A stretch of 64,000 nucleotides of DNA from Poriferisodalis sp965208485 (GCF_965208485.1 NZ_OZ242344.1:2914001-2978000), one strand, 5' to 3'. Shown: positions 7,831-17,304, numbered from the stretch's first letter. Made by a program: numbers and translations. Notes: generated by a model from the letters alone, not told the origin.

Positions 7831-9531
7831 ATGTTCTCGCAGGTGCAGCAGGCGCTCGATTGCCTCGGTGCGGCCCTCGACGGTGTCGAGGCGACGCCGA
7901 CCGGCGAGCTGCGTCGCACGCTGGGGCTCGCTAAGCAGCTGCGCTCGCGCGTCGAGCTGCTCGAGACCAAGGCCGCGTCGGCGGTCGCGCAGCGTGAGCG
8001 CCACGGCGACGGCGGCGCAGGGTTGCTGAACCAGATCGGCGGACGGTCGCGTTCCGAGGCCGCCCGCAACGTCCGCACCGAAGCGGAGCTCGCCGAGCTG
8101 CCTGCGGCTCGCACCGGGGTATCAGACGGCGAGATCAGCCTCGCCAACGCCGCCAAGCTGGCGCAGGCCGCACGCAAGACCAGCCCCGACGCGGTGCAAG
8201 GCGACACCGATCTGATCGGGCTCGCCAAGACGCTGCCCGACGACGAGTTCGCGCAGGCCGCGCAGCGCTGGACGATCCGGCACCAGAGCGCCGACGATCT
8301 CGCCGTGCAGCACCGGCGCAACCGGCGCAACCGCCATGTGCGGTTCTGGAACGGCGATGACGGCTCGGTGCAGATGCGCGGTTCGTTCGATGCCGAGATG
8401 GGGGCCCGCATCCAGCAACGCCTCCGCCGACAAGCCGAACAGATTCGCCAAGCAGACCGCCGCCGCCAACAACACGAACAACAGCACAGCCACGGTGCCG
8501 AATCCGGCGATGCCGCATCCGGGGCAGCAGCGTCGGGCGATGGCGCGACCCATGACAGCGTCGTGCCCGGCAAGGCCATCCGCACTCGCGACCAGCGCAT
8601 GGCCGACGCCCTCGACACACTCCTCGCTAGCGGCACAGCACCGGCGCACTCGGCCCACGCCGCATCGCGACCAGGCGAGTCTGGCGAGTCTGGCGACGAA
8701 AGCAAGCCGACGCATGCACCGAACGCTGGCGAATGCGAGCCGACGCATGCGCCGCACGCCGACGGCGCCCCGCTGACAGCACGCAGCGCGTCGGCCGGCG
8801 ATCCGCCGCAGACAGGCCCGGTGACAACGCCGGGCGGCGATCCGCCAGCGACTGCGGGCGCCAGTGACGCCAGTATCGATGCCGCACTGTTCTCACCACT
8901 CGAGCGCTCGGATACCCCATCGACCGGGGCCATCGGCGAACTCGACGACGCCCGACGCGCCGAACCGGCTGCCGAAGCTGAGCCGACGCCATCGATCGGG
9001 CGCAAGGCGACTGGCGCGGAAATCATCGTGCGCGCCGACCTCGCTGCCCTAACCGGCGAGTCCGGCGGTATCGCCGAGATCTGCGGCGTCGGCCCGATCC
9101 CGCCCAGCACCATGGCGCGGCTGGCTTGCAACTCCGACGTGTGGATCGAGATCTTCGGCGACCAGCTCACGCCGCTGTATGAGACCGTCGCCAGCCGAGC
9201 ACCCACCGCCGCACAACGACGCGCGCTGATCGCCCGCGATGGGGCGTGCATCGGGTGCGGGGAACCACCGGGCGAGTGTGAGGCCCACCACATCCTCCCC
9301 TGCCAACGCGGTGGCAAGACCCGCCTCGACAACCTCGTGCTGGTGTGCTGGCGCTGCCACGACCTCATCCACGACCACAACTGGCAGGTGACTGTCCGCA
9401 GTGGCCGCTACCGGCTCGCACCACCCGACCCAGCACACCCCACCGAACCCGCCCCCCAACGCAAACCCAAACGCCCAGCACCCCAGCCCGCAGCCGGCGT
9501 CACACCACTATGGGACGACCCCGCAGCCTGA
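7831..9531 (+). CDS. DUF222 / HNH endonuclease-domain protein (13E12-repeat type)
   Basis: This 566-residue protein has an N-terminal DUF222 domain (residues about 1-190, Ala- and Glu-rich helices, AARNVRTEAELAELPA) and a C-terminal HNH nuclease near 470-525. CIGCGEPPGECEAHHILP, GGKTRLDNLVLVCWRCHD and LIHDHNW supply the zinc cysteines and the catalytic His. About 190 residues of low-complexity Ala/Asp/Gly/Ser sequence separate them. Such genes are multicopy in actinobacteria and often sit in variable regions; a DNA-cleaving role is assumed from the fold. The gene is preceded by AT-rich DNA and followed by repeat-rich intergenic DNA. There are no partner genes. Confidence 0.88.
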   Translation: MFSQVQQALDCLGAALDGVEATPTGELRRTLGLAKQLRSRVELLETKAASAVAQRERHGDGGAGLLNQIGGRSRSEAARNVRTEAELAELPAARTGVSDGEISLANAAKLAQAARKTSPDAVQGDTDLIGLAKTLPDDEFAQAAQRWTIRHQSADDLAVQHRRNRRNRHVRFWNGDDGSVQMRGSFDAEMGARIQQRLRRQAEQIRQADRRRQQHEQQHSHGAESGDAASGAAASGDGATHDSVVPGKAIRTRDQRMADALDTLLASGTAPAHSAHAASRPGESGESGDESKPTHAPNAGECEPTHAPHADGAPLTARSASAGDPPQTGPVTTPGGDPPATAGASDASIDAALFSPLERSDTPSTGAIGELDDARRAEPAAEAEPTPSIGRKATGAEIIVRADLAALTGESGGIAEICGVGPIPPSTMARLACNSDVWIEIFGDQLTPLYETVASRAPTAAQRRALIARDGACIGCGEPPGECEAHHILPCQRGGKTRLDNLVLVCWRCHDLIHDHNWQVTVRSGRYRLAPPDPAHPTEPAPQRKPKRPAPQPAAGVTPLWDDPAA

Positions 9532-9569
9532 GAGCGCCGAAGTGACTGACCTTCCCCGACCCGATCTCA

Positions 9570-9826
9570 CTAGATGGTTAGTTCCAAGGGGTCAGTGCAA
9601 ACATCTATAGTGAAAGATACTGAAATATACGCAAAAAGATATTGAGCGCTCAGGAACACGGGCGCGAGCAGCGGATGTCCGAGCCGGAGCTGAGCCGGAG
9701 CGCAAGGTCGGCAACGGACTCAGGAGCCGAGCAACCCGCGATACGGAAGTCATCGATGTCTCTCGATTCTTCTTGGTCTATTGCACACTCAGGTTTCCAG
9801 CGCCAACCTTGGAACTAATCATCTAG
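9570..9826. repeat. Inverted 20-bp pair enclosing 257 bp (MITE-like)
   Basis: CTAGATGGTTAGTTCCAAGG at 9570-9589 and the reverse complement of 9807-9826 agree at 19 of 20 bases. Similarity continues weakly inward (CAGTGCAAAC against CGCTGGAAAC). The interior has no ORF of note. Size and structure fit a miniature inverted-repeat element or a deleted insertion sequence. No target duplication is visible outside the ends. Confidence 0.6.
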
Positions 9827-9901
9827 GCACCGCCAGCCGGACGGCGACGAGCCAGGCCTGCAGCGGCCCGCCATCGAGAACGGACTGCTCAGGCAGACAC
9901 T

Positions 9902-10009
9902 GGAACAGACCATGAACACAAGGAGGTGCAGCGAGGCCAAGTTGGTCCGATCGGCACCAAGCCTGAGCAGACCGGAACAGACCATGAACACAAGGAGGTG
10001 CAGCGAGGC
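9902..10009. repeat. 36-bp direct repeat, two copies 72 bp apart
   Basis: The same 36 bases occupy 9902-9937 and 9974-10009; both begin GGAACAGACCATGAACACAA and contain AAGGAGG. Each copy has an ATG, but the AAGGAGG lies downstream of it, so no gene is implied. On the minus strand the repeat reads LAAPPCVHGLF twice in a short ORF. This looks like a local duplication. Confidence 0.8.
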
Positions 10010-10059
10010 AGCAGGGCAGTAGGAACAGGATCACCGGGACTGCGCCGCGGCGCAGAGTC

Positions 10060-11373
10060 TCAGCCGACGTGCCACTCAGCGGCCCAGAAGGCGCCCATGC
10101 CGTGTGGATCGGTGAGTGCGGCGGCTTCGTCGAGCAGGGTCCGGGCTGCGAGCGAGTCGGCAGTTGGGTTGGCTCGGCTTCGCTGCCACAGACGCTGTGC
10201 TGCCACCGTCATGTCGGCGATGCCAGCGCCGGTGAGCCAATCGGCTTGGAGGGTCAGCGTGGCACCGGGCGGGAGCTGGTCGAATGCCACGTCGCAGGTG
10301 ATGTCGGCCGAGCCGGGGTCGCCCAACGGGTCGTGCCCGCGGCGATGGGCACGGTAGGTACGCAACCACTCCGTCACGGAGCGCGCCGCCAGCTCAGCGG
10401 TGGTCGGCACTCCGTAGTCGAATACCAGCAGGCGGCCGCGGTCAACCAGCCGCAGCGCCCGGCCGACCCAGACCACCGCCTTCAACTGCAGCGGCACTCG
10501 TGCGCCCGGCTCGGCATGAGGCGCCAGCGCATCGGCCATCGCCGCCGCATCGTCCGGTGCATCGAACAGCAACTCCGACACTGTTCCCGTGGCGGCGGCG
10601 GGGGCGGCAACGGCGGCAACGGCGGCGGCGGGACCGGCGACACCAGCAGGGTCGGGGGCATCGGCGACAGCACCTGCGAGGGCGGCGGGGGCGGCAACGG
10701 CGGCGGTTCCGGCAGCGGACAGGAGCTCCTCAGATTCGGACGTGCCGTCGCATTCGCTGGTTTGTGAGGCCTCGGCCGCGGGCTCATCGCGTTTGATGTG
10801 CACCTCTCGCCAGCCGGTCGCTGAGCGTTCGAGCAGGCGGAACGGCAGGTTGTCGAGCAGCTCGTTGGCGAGCACCACACCGACCACCGGGCCCTTTGGG
10901 AGATCCGCCGCGGCAATCACAGGTTGTTCCGAGCTAGTGACAGGCCCGTCGCCCGCATCCTCATCGCCCGTATTGGCGCGAAGCCCAGTGACCGGCGAGG
11001 CGGGGGGGCGGCTGTGCATATCAGCGACGGCGGTGAGGGCGTCGGCGCGCTGGTGGGCGACGCGCTCCACCATCACGTAGCGCAGTGCTCGACGACAGTC
11101 GCCTGCGTACGTCAGGACCTGGCGGCACAGCGTCCCGCGGCCGGCACCGCCCTCGACCACGACAAACGGGTCGGGTCGGCCGAGCTCGTTCCAGGTGCGG
11201 TCCAAGTAGCCGGCCACACACCGGGCAAACAACGTGCCCAACTCGACCGAGGTGGCGAAGTCGCCATCGCGCGCTGCCGGTCGGCCGCCGCGCACGTAGA
11301 AACCCGACGGGCCGTACAGCGCATCTTCCATGAAGGCATCGAAACGCACGGTGCCGCCGACGGGACCAGACAT
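10060..11373 (-). CDS. MidA/NDUFAF7-family SAM-dependent methyltransferase
   Basis: This 437-residue protein is of the DUF185 family. RFDAFMEDALYGPSGFYVRG near 9-28 and DFATSVELGTLFARCVAGYL near 38-57 precede the SAM site VVVEGGAGRGTL near 71-82. VGVVLANELLDNLPF near 160-175 is the family's NE-D-P motif. Its mitochondrial homologue NDUFAF7 dimethylates an arginine of the NuoD-equivalent subunit during complex I assembly. This gene lies 47 bp behind nuoN1, the last gene of a nuo operon, so the same role is a good inference. A 50-residue Ala/Gly/Pro-rich insertion near 225-275 interrupts the catalytic domain. The protein looks intact and soluble. Confidence 0.85.
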   Translation of the reverse strand: MSGPVGGTVRFDAFMEDALYGPSGFYVRGGRPAARDGDFATSVELGTLFARCVAGYLDRTWNELGRPDPFVVVEGGAGRGTLCRQVLTYAGDCRRALRYVMVERVAHQRADALTAVADMHSRPPASPVTGLRANTGDEDAGDGPVTSSEQPVIAAADLPKGPVVGVVLANELLDNLPFRLLERSATGWREVHIKRDEPAAEASQTSECDGTSESEELLSAAGTAAVAAPAALAGAVADAPDPAGVAGPAAAVAAVAAPAAATGTVSELLFDAPDDAAAMADALAPHAEPGARVPLQLKAVVWVGRALRLVDRGRLLVFDYGVPTTAELAARSVTEWLRTYRAHRRGHDPLGDPGSADITCDVAFDQLPPGATLTLQADWLTGAGIADMTVAAQRLWQRSRANPTADSLAARTLLDEAAALTDPHGMGAFWAAEWHVG

Positions 11374-11420
11374 CGGCTTCAGTCTGGACGCCCGACCGGG
11401 ATCACGTGCCCCGCCGGTGA

Positions 11421-13085
11421 TCAGCCGCCGAGATAGAACGATGCGACGTCGCCGAAGTGGCTGACGAGGCCGGGGAAGATCCCGAGCGCCAGCGTAACGA
11501 TCGCCGTGATGGCCAACGCAGCCGCCAGCGCTCCGGTCATCGGGATCGGGCCTGACGTGAAGCTCACCATCGTGGCCTGGCGCGTCCCGGTAGCCAGGAA
11601 GCCGGCGCCGTGTTCGTCATGATCAGCATCGGCAGGCTCGGGACTCGCTTCGGCCTCGTCGTCTCGGGCATCCACTCCCAGCGAGACCTGCTCGGGCACC
11701 GGCTGGAACCACATCTGCACCAGCACCCGGGCGTAGTAGCCGAAGGCGATCACCGCGTTCACCGCAACGATCGCCGCCAGCACCCAACCGGCGGGCGTGT
11801 TGGCCTCCGCCAGCGCACGGAACACCACGAACTTGGCGAACCATCCGCCCGCGGGCGGGATCCCCGCCAGCGCTGCCAGGAAGAGCGTCATCAGCACCGC
11901 CATGCCCGGTGCGTATCTGAACAGTCCGGCATAGCTGTCGATCTCGCCCGAGCGGGTCCGGCGCGCCACCGCCAGCACCACGCTGAACGCCCCCAGGTTC
12001 ATGAAGGCGTAGATGATGGCGTACACGATGACGGCCTCATACGCGCTGGGCAGTATGGATGTGGTGACGCCGGTGCCCGGGACCGTCCAGGAATCGCCCT
12101 CGAACGCCACGGCGAAAGGCACCAGCATGAAGCCGCCCTGCGCCACACCCGAGTAGGCCAGCATCCGCACGATGTTCGTCTGGCGCAATGCGATCAGGTT
12201 GCCGATCGTCATGGTCACCACAGCCAGCACCCAGAAGAACGGCTGGATGATGTCGGCGGCACCTTCGAAGGCCACGAACACCAAGGCCAGCAGCGCCACC
12301 ATGCCCGCTGCCTTGGACGCCACCGACAAGAACGCCGTCACCGGCGTCGGAGCACCCTCGTAGGTGTCGGGTGCCCACGTGTGGAACGGCACGGCCGACA
12401 CCTTGAACGCGAACCCGATCAGCACGAACAGGATCGCCACGATCGCAATCGGGCTCGCGCCCTCACCCTTGAGCGCCTCGGCAATCGTGCCGAAGTCGGT
12501 GCCGCCGGACACGCCGAACACCAGCGACATGCCGTACAGCATCACCGCCGAGGCGAACACCCCCATCAGGTAGTACTTCAGGCCGGCCTCGTTGGAACGG
12601 GGCCCGCCCTTGCGCCACGCTGCCAGCATGTACGCGGGAATCGACAGCAGCTCCAGCGCCACGAACACGCTGACCAGGTCGCGCGAGCTGGACATCATGA
12701 CCATGCCCAGCAGCGACGTCAGCAGCAGCGTGTAGTACTCGTTCTCGTAGTAGTCGCCGTCCCGCACATAGTCGACCGACATCAGCACTACGACGTAGCC
12801 GGCCAAGACGAACAGCGCCTTGAGCACCAGCGAGAAGTCGTCGACGACGTACGCGCCGCCGAACATGGACCGTTCGGCACCGTCGGCCGCCAAGGTCAGG
12901 ATCGGCACCAGCGTGGCCAGCAGGCCGACGCCGGTGAGCGTGGGCATGATCCGCTTGGCCTTGTCGTCGAGCGCGATGTCGGCGACGGTCACGAGCGTGC
13001 CGACCGCGAGCAGGGTCAATTCGGGCGCGAGCGCGTGCCAGTCGAGATCAGGCCGCACAAACGCGAGAAGTGCCCCGAGGCTCAT
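11421..13085 (-). CDS. nuoN: NADH-quinone oxidoreductase chain N (operon 1)
   Basis: Antiporter-like membrane subunit of the proton-pumping arm. The 554 residues form about 14 hydrophobic segments. The central motif FHTWAPDTYEGAPTPVTAFL near 220-240 has the conserved His and acidic residues, and SVASKAAG follows with the channel lysine. The charged loop near 450-490 (ARDDEAEASPEPADADHDEH) is acidic and His-containing and is an extension relative to E. coli NuoN. It is the last nuo gene of the 11-gene operon; its ATG is 2 bp from the nuoM1 stop. A methyltransferase of the NDUFAF7 type follows. Confidence 0.95.
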   Translation of the reverse strand: MSLGALLAFVRPDLDWHALAPELTLLAVGTLVTVADIALDDKAKRIMPTLTGVGLLATLVPILTLAADGAERSMFGGAYVVDDFSLVLKALFVLAGYVVVLMSVDYVRDGDYYENEYYTLLLTSLLGMVMMSSSRDLVSVFVALELLSIPAYMLAAWRKGGPRSNEAGLKYYLMGVFASAVMLYGMSLVFGVSGGTDFGTIAEALKGEGASPIAIVAILFVLIGFAFKVSAVPFHTWAPDTYEGAPTPVTAFLSVASKAAGMVALLALVFVAFEGAADIIQPFFWVLAVVTMTIGNLIALRQTNIVRMLAYSGVAQGGFMLVPFAVAFEGDSWTVPGTGVTTSILPSAYEAVIVYAIIYAFMNLGAFSVVLAVARRTRSGEIDSYAGLFRYAPGMAVLMTLFLAALAGIPPAGGWFAKFVVFRALAEANTPAGWVLAAIVAVNAVIAFGYYARVLVQMWFQPVPEQVSLGVDARDDEAEASPEPADADHDEHGAGFLATGTRQATMVSFTSGPIPMTGALAAALAITAIVTLALGIFPGLVSHFGDVASFYLGG

Positions 13086-13087
13086 CG

Positions 13088-14659
13088 TCAGCTCCCGCTC
13101 ACCGCTGCGCTGATGCTCTCGGCGATGCCCACCGACACGTCATCGACCACACCGAAAATCAATCCGGGGACCCAGCCGAAGAGCACCATCGCGATGATGA
13201 GCGGCGTCCACGCCGCCCACTCGTAGCGGTTGACATCGGCGATCGTGTGGCCTTCCCATTCGGGCTTGGGCTCACCGAAGGCGCTGCGCTGGAACAGCCA
13301 CAGCAGGTACCCGGCGGCAAACACGGTCCCCACGGCGGCGATCACCATGTAGGTGCGGAAGGTCGCCTCAGACAGACCGGCACCGGGGTTGTAGGCCGAC
13401 AGGATCGCTGGGAACTCGCCCCAGAACCCCGCCAGGCCGGGCAGGCCCAGCGACGCCATCGCGGAGATGGCCAGGATCCAGCCCATGCGAGGGGCCGACT
13501 TCAGCAGGCCGCCCAGCCGGCTGATCTCGAGCGTGTGGTAGCGCTCTTTCACCGAACCGGCCAGGAAGAACAACATCCCGGTGATGATCCCGTGGGCCAC
13601 CATGCCGAACACTGCGGCGTTGATGCCGATGTCGGTCAGCGTGGCGATGCCGAGCATCACGAAGCCCATGTGCGCCACCGAGCTGAACGCGATGAGGCGC
13701 TTCATGTCGGTCTGCGCCAGGCAGCCCAAGGCGCCGTAGATGATGCCGATGACCGCCAGCAGGCCGATCCACGGCGCCCAGGCCGCAGCGCCTTCGGGCA
13801 GGAACGGCAGCGCGATCCGCACGAAACCGTAGGTGCCCAGCTTCAGCAGGACTGCTGCCAGGATCACCGAGCCCACGGTGGGCGCCTCGGTGTGCGCGTC
13901 GGGCAGCCAGGTGTGGAACGGGAACATCGGCACCTTGATGCCGAAGCCCATGAACAGGCCCGCGAAGATCAACGCCTGGGTGCTTTCGACCAGACTGCCG
14001 CCGGCAGCCTCCTTGAGGATTCGCATGTCGAAGGTGCCAGACGCGGCACCGGCCTCCGCAACCCCCGCGGGATCCACGAAGTACAGCGCCACGAAGCTGA
14101 CGATCATCAGCGCTGAGCCGAACAGCGTGAACAGGAAGAACTTCAGCGAGGCATAGCGACGATTCTCGCCGCCCCACACGCCGATCATGAAGTACATCGG
14201 CAGCAGCACCACTTCGAAGAAGACGAAGAACAGGATGAGGTCCTGCGCCACGAAGGTGCCGTTCATGCCCGATGCCAAAATCAGCATCAAGATCAGGAAC
14301 GCCTTGGCATTGCCCGGCTCGGGGATGTGCTCCCACGAGTAGATCACGCACAGCGGGATGATCACCATCGACAGGATCAGCAGCGGCAAGGACAGGCCGT
14401 CGAGACCCATGATGTAGTCGGCGTCAATGGCGTTGATCCAGCCTTTGTCCACCACGAACTGCAGCGACCCAGCGTTGCCGTAGTCGAAGGCGAACAGCAG
14501 GTACACGCCGACCGCCAGCGACGCCAGCGAGGCGCCGAGCGCGATCATCTTCAGCTCGAGCTCGCGCGCGCGCGGCACTGCCATCATCACGAGCGCGCCG
14601 ACAGCAGGCAGGAACACCGCGAGCGTCAGCGCCCAAGCGTCGAATCCAGTTGCGTCCAC
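13088..14659 (-). CDS. nuoM: NADH-quinone oxidoreductase chain M (operon 1)
   Basis: Second antiporter-like subunit, 523 residues from GTG 14659. HTWLPDAHTEAPTVGSVILA near 240-260 and AAVLLKLGTYGFVRIALP carry the channel His and Lys. QTDMKRLIAFSSVAHMGFV near 320 is the second half-channel. An in-frame GTG at 14686 would add nine residues. GTG 14659 is preferred because AGGGAG lies 7 bases upstream and because the stop of the small upstream ORF overlaps it as TAGTG. It lies two bases before nuoN1. Confidence 0.93.
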   Translation of the reverse strand: MDATGFDAWALTLAVFLPAVGALVMMAVPRARELELKMIALGASLASLAVGVYLLFAFDYGNAGSLQFVVDKGWINAIDADYIMGLDGLSLPLLILSMVIIPLCVIYSWEHIPEPGNAKAFLILMLILASGMNGTFVAQDLILFFVFFEVVLLPMYFMIGVWGGENRRYASLKFFLFTLFGSALMIVSFVALYFVDPAGVAEAGAASGTFDMRILKEAAGGSLVESTQALIFAGLFMGFGIKVPMFPFHTWLPDAHTEAPTVGSVILAAVLLKLGTYGFVRIALPFLPEGAAAWAPWIGLLAVIGIIYGALGCLAQTDMKRLIAFSSVAHMGFVMLGIATLTDIGINAAVFGMVAHGIITGMLFFLAGSVKERYHTLEISRLGGLLKSAPRMGWILAISAMASLGLPGLAGFWGEFPAILSAYNPGAGLSEATFRTYMVIAAVGTVFAAGYLLWLFQRSAFGEPKPEWEGHTIADVNRYEWAAWTPLIIAMVLFGWVPGLIFGVVDDVSVGIAESISAAVSGS

Positions 14660-14808
14660 TACGAAGCTCCCTCTCGGTAAGAACACGGTGCGGCGGGGTT
14701 GAGGCGGCGAGATGCCGGGGCCGCGGGGCGGTGGGTAGGTCGGCCGGCGGCGAAGCTCCCGAACAGCGCGGAGCCTGCGACGACAGCGTGACAGCGAGCG
14801 CGGGTCAC
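14659..14808 (-). CDS. Coupled 49-codon spacer ORF between nuoL1 and nuoM1
   Basis: GTG 14808 overlaps the nuoL1 stop as GTGA, and the TAG at 14661-14659 overlaps the nuoM1 start as TAGTG, so the 150-bp ORF exactly bridges the gap. The predicted peptide (VTRARCHAVVAGSALFG... ending CSYREGAS) is basic, Pro/Ala-rich and matches no family I know. The last codons contain the nuoM1 Shine-Dalgarno sequence. It may serve only to carry ribosomes to nuoM1. Expression as a stable peptide is unproven. Compare the similar ORFs in operon 2. Confidence 0.45.
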   Translation of the reverse strand: MTRARCHAVVAGSALFGSFAAGRPTHRPAAPASRRLNPAAPCSYREGAS

Positions 14809-16988
14809 AGGACGATCACGAACACGATGGCGACCACGGCCGCTGTGCCGAACAGCAGCGAGCCGTAGTTCTGGACTTTGCCGGTCTGCATCACCCGCAG
14901 ACCCTGCCCGCCGGCATCGGCACCGCTGCCGAGCGCGTTGACGGTGTTGTCGATGGTGCCCTGGTCGATCCAGCGATACACCCAGCGACCGCTGTCGCGT
15001 GCCCCCTCGCCGGCGGTGTTGACCACCTTGTCGATCACGTTGTCGTTGAACCAGTTCGCCGCCCGGGCAATCGGCGCCTTGATCGAGCCCACCACGATGT
15101 CGGTGTAGAGGTGGTCGAGGTAGTACTTCTGCTCGAGGAACGTGTACCCGGCCTTGGCGTAGCGGTTCCGCTCGGTGAGCCCGTGCGGCCCGGTGTTGCG
15201 CCAGAAGTAGATGAACGTTATGGCGATGCCGGCCAGCGCCAGCGCGAGGCCAACGAGCGCCAGCCACAGCGACGGATCGGGATGCGACAGCCCGATCGCA
15301 TTCAGGTAGTGCGTCGGCTCGGCGTAGGTCTGCACGAGATGCGCAAGGCCTTCAAGACCGAATATCTCCAGCACCGGCGTCGGCAGATTGAAGGCGCCCG
15401 CCACCACCGCCATGACCGCCAGAATCCACAGCGGCACCGTCATGACCTTGGGCGACTCGTGCGGGTGTCCGTGACCCCGGTATTCGCCCCAGAACGTGTA
15501 CCAGATCACCCGCGTCATGTACGCGGCGGTCAGCAATGCCACGACGCAGCCGAAGATGAGCATGAGCGGGTACGCGTTCTGTTGCCCGGCGAGCGCCCCC
15601 AGCAAGATCTCGTCCTTCGACCAGAATCCGGCGAAGGGGAAGATGCCGGCCAGCGCCAGCGTCGAGATCACGAACGTCTTGTAGGTATGCGGCATGTACT
15701 TGCGCAGGCCGCCCATCTCACGCATGTCGAAGGTGTGGTGGGCCGCATGGCTGACCGAGCCGGCCCCCAGGAACAGGCAGGCCTTGAAGAAGGCGTGCGT
15801 GAACAGGTGGAACATGGCCGCGGTCCAGGCACCCACGCCCAGCGCCATCACCATGTAGCCGAGCTGGCTGACGGTGCTGTAGGCCAGCACTTTCTTGATG
15901 TCCCACTGGGCGAAGGCCAGCCCGGCACCGGCCAGCGCCGTGAAGCCGCCGATGAACGCCATCAGGTTGATCGACGAGGTGCCGATGGAGAAGCCCTCGT
16001 AGAAGACCGGGTAGAGCCGGCCGATCATGAACACGCCCGCCACGACCATCGTCGCGGCATGGATCAGCGCCGAGACCGGCGTGGGCCCGGCCATGGCATC
16101 GGGCAGCCATGTGTGCAGCGGGAACTGGCCCGACTTGGAGCACACCGCAGCCATGAGCGCAATCGAGGCGATCAGCAGGGCGAAGTGGACCTCGCTGCCC
16201 ATCTCGCCGACGGCGCGATTGATCGCGTCGATGTCGAACGTGCCGAAGGTGCCGAACAGGATCGCGACGCCGACCAGCAGGCCGATGTCGCCGACGCGAT
16301 TGGTCAGGAAGGCCTTCACGGCCGCGTCGGTATTCGGTCGTTCCTCCCACCAATGCCCGATCAGCACGAAGCTGCACACGCCCACCAGCTCCCAGCCCAC
16401 GATCATCTGGACCAGGTTCTGGGCCATCACGAAGAAGAGCATCGAGGCGGTGAACAGGCTCAGGAAGGCGTAGTAGTGGACGAAGCGCCGGTCGCCCTTC
16501 ACGTACTCGCTGGAATAGATGTGCACCAGCAAGGAGATGGACGTGACCACCAGCAGCAGCAGCACGGTCTGGCCGTCCACCAGCGTGCCCACTGCGAAGT
16601 CGACGCCGCCGCTCGACCACCAGCCGTCCGCCTCGGAGATGACGGGCTCGGTGGTGGCGTAACCGTGGCCGTCGGCGCCGTGGCCGTCGTCTTCGGCGGC
16701 GAGATGCAGCTCGCCGTCGACGCCGGCGGCTGCGGAAGCGCTCAGCCCTTCGTTGACTGCGATCTGGGCGTGTTCGGCGTCGTCGGACTTGGACGAGGTG
16801 CTGTCTTCCACCCGGGTGATCCAGGAGACCGCGGCGATCATCGAGAGAATCCACACGATGCCGATTGCGGTGATGCCCACCTTCTGGACCCGCTCCACGC
16901 CGATGACGCTGCGGCCGAACAGCAGGATGACGACGAAGGAGATCGCCGGGATCAGCGGGATGAGGAAGGCGTTCTCGAGGATCCACAT
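14805..16988 (-). CDS. nuoL: NADH-quinone oxidoreductase chain L (operon 1)
   Basis: Largest antiporter-like subunit with the long lateral helix, 727 residues against about 610 in E. coli. LPDAMAGPTPVSALIHAATM near 300-320 and DIKKVLAYSTVSQLGYMVMA near 370-390 are diagnostic. The extra length comes from an insertion near 60-135, between the first and second hydrophobic segments. This insertion is rich in acidic residues and His (DDGHGADGHGYATTEP) and probably faces outside. A further extension lies in the C-terminal helix region. ATG 16988 is 10 bp from the nuoK1 stop, and its stop overlaps the coupled spacer ORF leading to nuoM1. Confidence 0.95.
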   Translation of the reverse strand: MWILENAFLIPLIPAISFVVILLFGRSVIGVERVQKVGITAIGIVWILSMIAAVSWITRVEDSTSSKSDDAEHAQIAVNEGLSASAAAGVDGELHLAAEDDGHGADGHGYATTEPVISEADGWWSSGGVDFAVGTLVDGQTVLLLLVVTSISLLVHIYSSEYVKGDRRFVHYYAFLSLFTASMLFFVMAQNLVQMIVGWELVGVCSFVLIGHWWEERPNTDAAVKAFLTNRVGDIGLLVGVAILFGTFGTFDIDAINRAVGEMGSEVHFALLIASIALMAAVCSKSGQFPLHTWLPDAMAGPTPVSALIHAATMVVAGVFMIGRLYPVFYEGFSIGTSSINLMAFIGGFTALAGAGLAFAQWDIKKVLAYSTVSQLGYMVMALGVGAWTAAMFHLFTHAFFKACLFLGAGSVSHAAHHTFDMREMGGLRKYMPHTYKTFVISTLALAGIFPFAGFWSKDEILLGALAGQQNAYPLMLIFGCVVALLTAAYMTRVIWYTFWGEYRGHGHPHESPKVMTVPLWILAVMAVVAGAFNLPTPVLEIFGLEGLAHLVQTYAEPTHYLNAIGLSHPDPSLWLALVGLALALAGIAITFIYFWRNTGPHGLTERNRYAKAGYTFLEQKYYLDHLYTDIVVGSIKAPIARAANWFNDNVIDKVVNTAGEGARDSGRWVYRWIDQGTIDNTVNALGSGADAGGQGLRVMQTGKVQNYGSLLFGTAAVVAIVFVIVL

Positions 16989-16998
16989 ACGCCGGCGC

Positions 16999-17298
16999 TC
17001 AGCCCTTCATCAGGTCGAACTCGTCGACCGCGATCGACTTGCGGTTGCGGTACAGCAGCAGCACGATGGCCAGGCCCACGCCGACCTCGGCCGCCGCGAC
17101 CGCGATGATGAACAGGGCGAAGACCTGCCCTGACACGACGTCGTGCTGCAGCCCGAACGCCACCAGGTTGAGGTTGACAGCGTTGAGCATCAGCTCGATG
17201 GACATCAGCACCATCACGCCGTTGCGACGCGCCAGCACGCCATAGACGCCGACGGCGAACAGCACTGCACCGAGCAGCAGGAACTGGTTCAGCAGCAT
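16999..17298 (-). CDS. nuoK: NADH-quinone oxidoreductase chain K (operon 1)
   Basis: Small three-helix membrane subunit, 99 residues, the normal length. ARRNGVMVLMSIELMLNAVN near 24-43 contains the conserved membrane Glu of the proton path (E36), and AAAEVGVGLAIVLLLYRNR near 70-88 the second Glu. It sits 6 bp behind nuoJ1 and 10 bp before nuoL1. Confidence 0.95.
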   Translation of the reverse strand: MLLNQFLLLGAVLFAVGVYGVLARRNGVMVLMSIELMLNAVNLNLVAFGLQHDVVSGQVFALFIIAVAAAEVGVGLAIVLLLYRNRKSIAVDEFDLMKG

Positions 17299-17304
17299 GA
17301 GCGC

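Larger units (their letters stand above)
9532..10059. other. 528-bp repeat-rich intergenic region
   Basis: No gene is supported between the convergent HNH and midA-like genes. It holds an inverted pair of 20-mers (9570/9826) and a direct pair of 36-mers (9902/9974). It also contains two AAAGATA-type motifs near 9612-9645 that recall the elements at 1023-1196. No terminator hairpin with a T-tract was found. Confidence 0.6.

Noticed and set aside
10069..10767. Plus-strand Gly-rich ORF with GGNGGNGG runs
   Set aside because: It is the complement of the Ala/Pro insertion in the MidA-like gene.
11610..13226. Long plus-strand ORF (538 codons) opposite nuoN1
   Set aside because: His/Arg/Gln-rich composition typical of the antisense frame of a high-GC membrane-protein gene. 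Similar ORFs lie opposite nuoL1, nuoM2 and nuoL2.
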